Shown here piece after piece: positions 57,003 to 64,000 of a stretch of DNA of 64,000 nucleotides; position 1 is the first letter of the stretch, and each line of letters opens with the position of its first letter. Source of the DNA: Isoetes taiwanensis (Eukaryota > Streptophyta > Lycopodiopsida > Isoetales > Isoetaceae); assembly GCA_021234155.1 (NCBI GenBank), contig JAJEKV010000009.1, forward strand, positions 8,376,546 to 8,440,545, read 5' to 3'. Below the pieces are notes generated by a model, which worked only from the letters and a program-made list of their open reading frames with translations, was not told where the DNA came from and made no database searches. The position numbers were made by a program, and so were the translations under genes.

Positions 57003-57839
57003 TCAACCCCGGCGACTGTTTCAATTACGAGGTAATGGGAACCCGTCCTTATGGCAGCAATAGCTCTCCGTTTCTTCACTGAGATGTGTGCTTTCAAGTA
57101 CCGATGGGGTCCATGCTCAAGGCCGGGATTAATCTGAGCGTGATAGTGCTCTGTCTTGGGCTTTGCAAGAGTAGAGGCATCCCACAGGGTGGCAGCATAG
57201 CCCGCATCCAATTGCCCATTCTCATGCGAGAATCGACCGATGCCACCATCCGTTGGTAATCCATAGACCACCTCCTAAACCATCCCTTACGATTGCTCGT
57301 GCCATACCCTCTTCACCGCCGGGGGCCCTCCGATTAACAACACGCGCTGTGGGGGCAAGCGATGCTCATCTATCCCATCCACCTTATGGAAGCAAGTAAG
57401 ATGCCCGCACATAGCGAGAATCTTTGTAAAGGCGAACCCCGCCTCATACAACAAAATCGATCTGCATGCGGTGTCCTTCACTCCCAAGCTATATGTCAAG
57501 AAAGCTTTACGCACCCTTTCCAACCTATCCCATGTATTTTTGCTAACTGCTTTGGGCCCCAAACCTCCACCCCATATAGCAAAGCACCGCTTCCGACCAA
57601 AGCTCTAAACAGTGTGCTCTCCTCGCCCGATCCACAGAGATCTATCCCAAGAACACGCGTTTTGCATCGTGCATATAAAGCCTTCCACTGCACTGGCTCT
57701 CCTCTCCACACACTCATCCCACAAATGTTAGTAGTGAAATCAATTCCCGGATACTTGAAGCTCAGCACCATCTCCACTTCCCCGTCCCCTCGTAATATAA
57801 CTCCCGGGATAGGGTGTTGCGAGGACAGATCGCGAGAAG

Positions 57840-58965
57840 CTTAGTTTTGTGCAAGTTCACTTTGTCATTCCCGTTGCCCCACGTAACCCACCGAGGGCAT
57901 CCAAATCTTCTTTGATACTGCTGGCCGTGTGGGCTAGCAAAGCTACATCATCCGCATATAGTAACTGGCCACGAGGTCGCGATCGGATAATTGCACCCCT
58001 CGCTCCCCATGGTGCTGTATCCACGTCTCCAAGCTATCAATGTACAACCCAAAAGCGTTGGAGACAACGGGCAGCCCCGCTTAGCTCCCATAGTGCTAGC
58101 TACCCGCCGATCTTCATAAAGCGTAGCGGCATAAATCCCATCATAAAGCTGGTGCACCACATTACGCAACTCTGTGGAACTCACAATTCTTGCAACCTCT
58201 CGCCCGCAAACATGTCTCGGGGGCGGTATCATATGCGATCTTAAAATCTACAAAGCAAAGAATACAAGTCACCCCGGCGCATTGCGGCTTGCCTCCATCA
58301 ACACTCTCAAAGTGAAGATATGGCCTGGCCGTGGAGTGAGGTGAGGGGCCCGCCTGGCCAATTGCCCGCACCCCTGCCTCCTCGGCCCACTTAGTGAGTT
58401 TCTTCTCCACCACCCCTGCCAGGAGCTTTGCAAAGAGCGAGCTTACCATAATCATCCGGTAATTCGCCCGACTCATCCAGATATTACCGGCTTTATGAGC
58501 GGGAACAACCTTACTAACCATCCACTCACGGGGAGGCCCTTGCTCGAGCACGGTTAATGATCACCGCCGGGGCCCTACTATAGATGGGCCACCCCACTTC
58601 AACAGCTTCGGCCGCAGCCCCTGTAAATCCTTTGCCTTGCCATTCGCCCGATGCACGAGACCTGGCTGGACATCCTCCCGCGTGGTAACACCTCTCCTAC
58701 CTGATCTGGGACCCTGGCATTAGCTCCTGGGGGGTCATATAACTCCTGCAAGCGGTGCATCCATTGCTCCACACTTACATTACCAGCCACCTGGCGCTTC
58801 TTGTATAACACCTTACGCCAAAAAGCTTTTGGCTCTGCCATAAGCATGTCAAACAGGCGCTCCTGGGTTTCTGCCATGTATCTCCCCTTCTTGGCTTTTA
58901 GGAAGATCTTATAGTCTTGCAGGGCCTGTGGCCGCAACTGTGGATCTATTACCAAGCGCAACTGG
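57840..58965 (-). pseudogene. LINE reverse transcriptase region
   Basis: Markers: KAFWRKVLYKKRQVAG linker, WMVSKVVPAHKAGN, ANYRMIMVSSLFAKLL (58480-58430), IGQAG, CILCFVDFKIAYDTAP (58260-58215), AKRGCPLSPTLLGC (58090-58050) and the catalytic YADDVALLAH (about 57960-57930). This order is that of non-LTR reverse transcriptases. One or more indels break the frame. Confidence 0.88.
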
Positions 58966-58969
58966 CTCT

Positions 58970-60240
58970 TTAGAGCCTTGCAATCAGCATCAAACCACGG
59001 GTTCTCAGGAAAATGTGCGGTGTCCCTCCTTGGAGGGCCCTTCCTTCATACAAAGGAAGCCTCGGCCCGGTACAAGCGGCGCCCTCACCAGCCCATGCAC
59101 ACTTGCGGTGTGTGTAGAAGCTATCAAACCCCTCAGAACTCCCGCACCAACCGCAGATTCATCTGTCCCTGCTTCTGATAGCGTGGGATGTACGGTAACC
59201 CTCCATGCCCCCTTTGCGGTGTGTGCTCCCAATTCAGCGTGACATAAAGCGGGTAATGATCTGACAAAGCCTCCTCATCCCCTGTGCTTGTGCCAATGGA
59301 GAAGTGTGTAACCATGTCAAGTGCTTTGCTACAGAGGCGAAGGTAATCCAACACACTAGCTCCCCATCCCGCCTATCACTCCCCGCAAGTAACACCCCCG
59401 AGTGTGGCCATCGGCGCATACCATTACAAATTACCATGTCAAAACCTCGGCAGAGCTGGACCAGTACCGCCAAATGGTCTAGCCACCATATCACAGGAGT
59501 GCCGAAGTATCTTTGAATAGCGGTATCTCAAGCCAAAGCGGATCAACATTATCGTCACCTTGGAAGGTCACCGACCGCAATCTGGCCGTCTGAGCATTGA
59601 AATCTCCAAGCAAAAACACACATCCCCTGCTTTGTCTATAGCGGTCTATGTCATCATACGGATCCCTATACGGCATCCGGACATCCGTGGTTCATCATGT
59701 ACTGGTAGAACTTAGAGCCCGCATGGGGAATGTAGCAGCTAGCAAAAACAATGGGACATGACCGGGCTCTAATACCATTACCCACATGTAGCGATTAAAT
59801 GCATCGGACTTCCGGAGTGTGATCTTGCATGCTAAGGCATCCCTAAAGTAGCAAGCCACTCCACCGCACCCAGCGTCCGCCATGGCTCATTAGCAAGTGA
59901 GAAATGCCGATATCCTCGAATGTCCGCAATCGATGCCCTTCATACTCCCATGTCTCCTGCGGAAGACGATGTCCATGTCTGTCGCGATCCCATTCAAGCC
60001 AGCGCCCTTCGCCCGCGGGAAGCCCCTACAATTCCGGGAAAGAATCGCGAAGACACTTTCCCTATGCCGCTGGCTTGCGGCCGTGGACCCATCGAGTGCC
60101 CGAGGGCGGCTGGCGTGGTTGGAATAACTTTCGGGCAGCCTGCTCACGGGACCACGATGGATGTGCTGCGATGGTGGTGGAAGGCCTCAATCCGCCCCTC
60201 CCCGGCACTGCCTGGCCTGATGCCCCCGGATCGCTCTGCC
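58970..60240 (-). pseudogene. LINE APE-type endonuclease region
   Basis: In successive frames: LSRNCRGFPRAKG (the 'N(V/C)RG' start of APE-like domains, about 60050-60020), YFRDALACKITLRK and MWVMVL (about 59840-59770), and GCVFLLGDFNAQT (59640-59600), the conserved GDFN motif. SDHYPLYVTLN (about 59275-59240) is the C-terminal SDHxPL motif. Broken by frameshifts. Confidence 0.8.
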
Positions 60241-60439
60241 TGCGGCGACGGTTTGTTAAATTAGGAATGCCGCCTCATAATCTGTCGGCGAGGAGGCACA
60301 TATATCTTCATCTTGCCATTAACCAAACCAGCAGCCCCTCCAGCTTGTCGAATCTCTCTTATCTTGACCAACTCTTGGCTTCTTTCCGTTCCGTTGTTGC
60401 GGTGGCGTGAGATCCGGATCCGGTATATGGGCGTACCTT

Positions 60440-61364
60440 TCAAGCGGCCGTTGCGTTGCAACAACAAAGATTTTGCCTCCCAATCCAAGACGCAAACTTA
60501 ACTAGCCGAGGTCTCATGCTCGGTCCTCCCGACCTGATTGGACTCTTGATAACCAAATCATGGTTGGAGCTTTGCAAGTACCCGGGTGGTAAGCTTACAG
60601 GCAAATCCTCGCCTTGCTCCTCCGGCAATCCCCGCTTTAATAAGGTTGAGGGCGTGCACGGATGTCTTGCTCCTCCACGGTACCCGCCGATTCCCCTGAG
60701 CCACCTCGGCCTCGGGTATGGGGGTGTTGGTGCGAGCGATCGTGGTGTACTCGGGACTCGTTGCACCTCCATTCTGGAGGTCCCGCATCTCTTCTTTGCA
60801 AGTGGGCCATATGGTTCTCTATATGTGAGCATCTTCCTCGACATCTCTGCTTTGCGCGCTTTGCTTCATCAAGGAATTGGAGCCTGCCCCCGCACCGCTT
60901 CCACATCCTTTTCCTTAGCATCTATCCGACCAGCCATGCTTGTGACTTGTACAATCTGGCCGGAGCAACCCCTTCATGTCAGCCCGTGCTTGCGCCATGT
61001 CTTCCATCCATTGCTGGTGGACCTTATCCAAGCGGTGCCCCATCTCCGTGACTAGCTGCGTTGTTGCTTGTATCTCCTCTCTTATCTGGTCATCAGCCTT
61101 TTGGGCTCCCCTGCAATCATAATCCCCAAGCCGAACTTCCACAAGGGAAATTCGCTCCTTCTGTTGGAGAAGCTGCTTCTTGAGCCGCACCCACGGCAAA
61201 TTGTCCCGTGATGCCTCCAAGCTTGCCAGCTTAGCCTGGAGGGAACCGGCCTGTTCCTGTACAACCCTAATTGCCTCAGCCTGTGATACCTGCTCTGATG
61301 GGGACGAGGTATCCAAATTGCGGGCTCTTTTCTTCAACGCATGCATGCTGTCAGGGGTGGCCAT
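60440..61364 (-). pseudogene. LINE ORF1-like coiled-coil protein
   Basis: The start MATPDSMHALKKRARN at 61364 is followed by a long helical, Gln/Glu/Leu-rich stretch (SQAEAIRVVQEQAGSLQAKL, KKQLLQQKERISLVEVRL, QATTQLVTEMGHRLDKVHQQ). This is typical of the coiled-coil trimerisation part of LINE ORF1 RNA chaperones. The frame breaks near 60910 and continues in other frames. Confidence 0.55.
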
Positions 61365-61391
61365 AGAGGGCCGGGACTGTCAGGTGGATTC

Positions 61392-62585
61392 CGTCAACTA
61401 AAACAGGGGAAACACCATACAAATCATACACCGACGGAAAGCTCGTTCGATAAGCTTTCCAACGAGCCCAAGAACACCTGAATCTGACACCGGAATCCCG
61501 AGTTATGAGCAAAAGAGCAGGGCTGAAACCCTAAGCGCCAGCATGAGCGCCTGGAACAATAAAGAGTTACTTAGAGAGCTTATTGCAGAAAGAACAGCCT
61601 ACATTGATTAGAATTAAAAGCATGTATATTGCTTATTTCCACAATGTTTTTGAATTGCAGGCTTGCTAGTGACTTTGGATTTGATCCTTTAGAGCTTGGG
61701 AAGGAACACACAAAAATATCATAAATGTAAGTATTAATTTCATCTGTGACTTGTTCAGTTTGGAAATCAGCTAAAATGTTCCTTCTTTATTGTCAGAAAC
61801 AAAGAATCAGTGGGCAAGAGATGATCCAGCATTTTTGGTGATTATTGGTGTATTGCTTGCTCTTGCTGCATCTGCTGTTTCCTGATAAATCTTCTTGGGA
61901 AAGTAACATGCAATCCTTGTAATAATCTGGTGCAGCTGAAGAATCTGGTTTGTTTAGAGGAATGAGTCTTCTTAATAATCTGGTGCAGCTTAAGAATCTG
62001 GTTACAGGATGTTTCAAAGAGGGATGAACTTACTCTATAAGGTTATTCAAAGTGTGCAGCAGTTGAACCAGCAGACCATTTGTTAGTTTAGAGATTAGGT
62101 CTAGATGTTTGGCTTTTCTGCATATTTCATAGATATATTGATGCTGTGTGGTTTTTAAATAACGTTGCAAGATGGTTGTTTGCTGTGCGTTGAAGCTTGC
62201 TTTTGTAAAAGCTTGCTTTTGTAACGGGGGTTGATTTATCATTGATAGTTAGAGGGAGATTGCAACTAGTTAGTACTCTTTGAGATCTCTCTAAAACGTG
62301 TGTATTCTCAAGTTTTTGTTACTCCCATTTTTCATGAATGATGTTGGGTGCAATTAGAGAACATCCAGCAGGTTTGCTAATGAAATATGTCACGGCTCTA
62401 GAAAAGTTCACATGAAACTTAAAGAAAATGTTCACATGAAACTTGAGAAAAGTTAAATCTTTAAATTGAAGCAATAATAGCAAAGAATTTATCTAGCTCC
62501 AGCTCGCAGCCATCGGACAGATGTGGGGTGCTCTAAACCTTAATATATAGGCAAGATGTGGGGTGCTCTAAACCTTAATATATAG
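61392..62585. other. Interior of the older element, with captured exon(s)
   Basis: Apart from the UNC-50 exon, a possible exon at 61662-61723 reads LASDFGFDPLELGKEHTKIS between an acceptor (TTGCAG) and a donor (GTAAGT); its family is uncertain. Duplicated words occur at 61919-61998 (TAATAATCTGGTGCAGCT...AAGAATCTGGTT) and 62508-62587 (a 32-bp tandem repeat, GCAAGATGTGGGGTGCTCTA...). No intact gene. Confidence 0.45.
61797..61885 (+). pseudogene. Single UNC-50-family exon
   Basis: After acceptor TTGTCAG the sequence reads TKNQWARDDPAFLVIIGVLL and ALAASAVS followed by a stop. TKNQWARDDPAF is the signature of UNC-50/GMH1, a conserved Golgi multi-pass protein. No other UNC-50 exon is recognised nearby, so this is a captured or relic exon. 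Confidence 0.75.
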
Positions 62586-62589
62586 GCAA

Positions 62590-62770
62590 CATCTTGTTCC
62601 AGAATACACATTTGATTTCTTAGAAAGCAAAGGTGTATTCCGGATACATATTTGCTTCCTTAGGAAATTAAAAGTGTATTCTAATACACTTTGCTTTCTC
62701 TGAAATCCAAAGTGTATTCTGGAATACATGTTTGTTTTTTAGAAAAGCAAAAGTGTATTCCAGAATACAC
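62590..62770. promoter_or_regulatory. Palindrome array in the older element copy
   Basis: Five copies of the GTGTATTCCGGAATACAC type, two with 1-2-bp deletions, with centres at about 62600, 62641, 62681, 62720 and 62761 (39-41 bp apart). As in element B it lies directly upstream of the exon encoding the CxxC segment. Confidence 0.88.
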
Positions 62771-62845
62771 TTTTCTTTTTACATTTTTTGTTTTATGTGC
62801 CCTAGTATTCATTTGTTTACTTGATTATTTTCTTGTTTTTTATTC

Positions 62846-62969
62846 AGCCAATAGATCGTCACAACATGTCAAACATGTTTGATGGAACAACTAAACGTGG
62901 AGACTTGGGACAGATATCCAGTTGCAACATCTGATAAATGTATTCTTCAATATGCACCAAATTTGGAGG
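62846..62969 (+). pseudogene. Relic of exon 3 of the ParB-methyltransferase gene
   Basis: GATGGAACAACTAAACGTGG then AGACTTGGGA and CAACATCTGATAAATG... matches 50971-51080 of element B (MEQLNVETWERC, ATSDERMLQYAPNFEG) with many substitutions. It is followed almost directly by the element's right end, so the methyltransferase exons are deleted here. Confidence 0.85.
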
Positions 62970-63238
62970 GTGCCAAATTAATGTACTGAAAATTTTTAAA
63001 GAAATAATTATTATTTTTTCTTCTGTATTTTGATGTTTTTGATATCTCACTTTCGGAGATTATGTATTCATGTCTACATTTTGCCATTTTCAAGGGTGGT
63101 CCTTTGCAAAAAACAAACTTGTCACTTAATGAGGGGCCAAAATGAGTGGGGAAAAAAAGTTGAACCTTCTGAAATTTTCAAGTTTATCCAAAAAAGGCCA
63201 ATTTTAAGACCATGGTATTTTTTTAAAGGGAATCTTTG

Positions 63239-63266
63239 AAACGGGAGTGCTGCAACACTCCCGTTT
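63239..63266. other. Terminal hairpin at the right end of the older element
   Basis: Identical to 52719-52746: AAACGGGAGTG, loop CTGCAA, CACTCCCGTTT, followed by TAATTTGCAATCTTGTT to the inferred end at 63282. The upstream flank GGGAATCTTTG is also shared. Confidence 0.9.
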
Positions 63267-63282
63267 AATTTGCAATCTTGTT

Positions 63283-63666
63283 ATTTACTGATAATCCTGT
63301 TGTGCTCCGAGAAAGGATCCAAAATTTTGGATCTGCCTGACCCGTTCAATGCTGGAAATTTCATTGCCATTTCAATGTGAAAACCTATTGAAGGATTACT
63401 AGATGCTTTCCGAGCGCTACGTAGAGTCCCAATCCGGCCAGCACATCGAACATGAGGAGAACCCAGAAGAACCACGCATAAGGGCATACACAGAATCGGG
63501 AGCCAAGCTTGTTTTTGTGCATCTGGCTGCATATACAAGGCCTAAATCTTTTGGAAAAATCAGTGACAAACTTTAGAAGGCAGAATTAAAGGCCAAAAAC
63601 TGCTACAGAGATGAAGATTGCCTCAAGAACGGGCTAAATCTGAAGGTAGCTAAAATTTCGTTGGAG
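63283..63666. other. Flank beyond the older element
   Basis: No certain gene. On the minus strand 63500-63405 reads YAWFFWVLLMFDVLAGLGLY in one frame, a membrane-segment-like stretch that I do not recognise. Confidence 0.3.
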
Positions 63667-63795
63667 AATTCTAGGCACCATAAAATTTCGTTCGAAATTT
63701 TCAGCAGACCTGGCGGCGCCACTCGCGGCTCCGCCGCTCGTGGCCCGCCAGGTCAGCTAAAAATTTCAGAACGAAATTTTAAGGTGCCTAGAATT
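63667..63795. repeat. 129-bp imperfect inverted repeat forming a long hairpin
   Basis: Arms of about 60 bp pair with few mismatches: AATTCTAGGCACC...AAAATTTCGTTC...GACCTGGCGG on the left and the inverse on the right, with a GC-rich centre around 63715-63745. It could be a small fold-back MITE or an inverted-repeat small-RNA precursor. No ORF. Confidence 0.85.
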
Positions 63796-64000
63796 ACTCC
63801 TTCCAAAATCACCAGCCGCAAACAGAACTATTGAAGCAAAGAAGCAATCGGACGGCTGACATGTTTTTGGTTAAAAAAAACCTTGAACGATTCTGAATTT
63901 GTATTGGGAAACCTAAATTCAATATAAATGGAGTTGCAAGGAAATGGGACGAGAAAAAGACAAATACTAATACTTGTTCCATGGGAATCTCCAGCGAAGT

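Larger units (their letters stand above)
56550..61391 (-). mobile_element. Near full-length LINE, antisense, with 8-bp target duplication
   Basis: The LINE spans about 56558-61383 and is flanked by GTGGATTC at 56550-56557 and 61384-61391. Reading on the minus strand: a first ORF starting only about 19 nt from the 5' end, an endonuclease, a reverse transcriptase, a Cys/His C-terminal motif, then GTGGACGTTAAAATAAA and a (TTCC)n tail at 56558-56581. The 3' terminus matches those of the LINEs in TOR. It is GC-richer than its surroundings and has several frame breaks. Confidence 0.88.
54971..63282 (+). mobile_element. Older copy of the ParB/DUF7869 element family, interrupted by a LINE
   Basis: Left terminus AACAAGGTTGCGTATTAAAC at 54971 and right terminus (reverse) AACAAGATTGCAAATTAAAC at 63282 are inverted repeats of more than 24 bp. 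A 4-bp ATTT flanks both sides (54967-54970 and 63283-63286), a possible target duplication. Inside are the left-end array, the antisense LINE at 56558-61383, an UNC-50 exon and the right-end remnant. Most of the element's coding region is gone. Confidence 0.6.

Noticed and set aside
61662-61723. Light-harvesting-protein exon (FGFDPLELGKE resembles FGFDPLGLG)
   Set aside because: Only a handful of residues match; it could equally be part of an unrelated exon. Kept as uncertain within the interior description.

Overview
This is nuclear DNA of a land plant. The main evidence is a plant-type TOR (target of rapamycin) kinase gene with at least 47 exons and GT/GC-AG introns, a RUS/DUF647-family gene, and fragments of pyruvate phosphate dikinase, a leucine-rich-repeat receptor-like gene and UNC-50. 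The LINEs end in short tandem repeats rather than poly(A), and a multicopy family carrying a DUF7869-like gene is present; both make me lean towards a non-seed plant (fern, lycophyte or bryophyte), but this is a guess.

Layout. 1-22067: the 3' three quarters of TOR on the plus strand, 1,921 codons in 47 exons whose summed length keeps frame to the stop. Its larger introns hold three LINE copies in sense orientation and one LINE 3' end in antisense. 22068-33000: intergenic wreckage with Ty1/copia pieces, LTR and primer-site-like repeats, an unusual open reading frame fusing PPDK to leucine-rich repeats, and a fold-back MITE. 33007-37006: a stretch bounded by a 25-bp inverted repeat, holding an array of 30-bp palindromes repeated every 68 bp and a small ORF with two DLN motifs. 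37317-37985: a hyphenated-palindrome repeat split by a hAT-type MITE with a perfect 8-bp target duplication and a tRNA-like core. 39290-40412: the 3' part of a RUS/DUF647 gene.

40708-63282 is the most unusual part. Two almost identical 3.77-kb direct repeats (40708-44483 and 52763-56530) exactly bracket an 8.3-kb mobile-element body, here called element B (44484-52762). B carries two divergently transcribed genes. The minus-strand gene is a DUF7869-like protein. The plus-strand gene is a phage-like fusion of a ParB/sulfiredoxin-type domain to a beta-class N4/N6 DNA methyltransferase. B and its relatives carry arrays of the palindrome GTGTATTCCGGAATACAC at 41-42 bp spacing and end in a GC-rich hairpin. 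An older, degraded relative (54971-63282) starts inside the second direct repeat, contains an UNC-50 exon, is interrupted by a 4.8-kb antisense LINE with a target duplication, and ends at 63282 with the same terminal hairpin. Both genes of B contain apparent frameshifts, so B is either decayed or carries assembly indels. How these genes act together is inference: the ParB-like/methyltransferase protein may bind and mark the phased palindromes, and the DUF7869-like protein may provide the mobilising activity.
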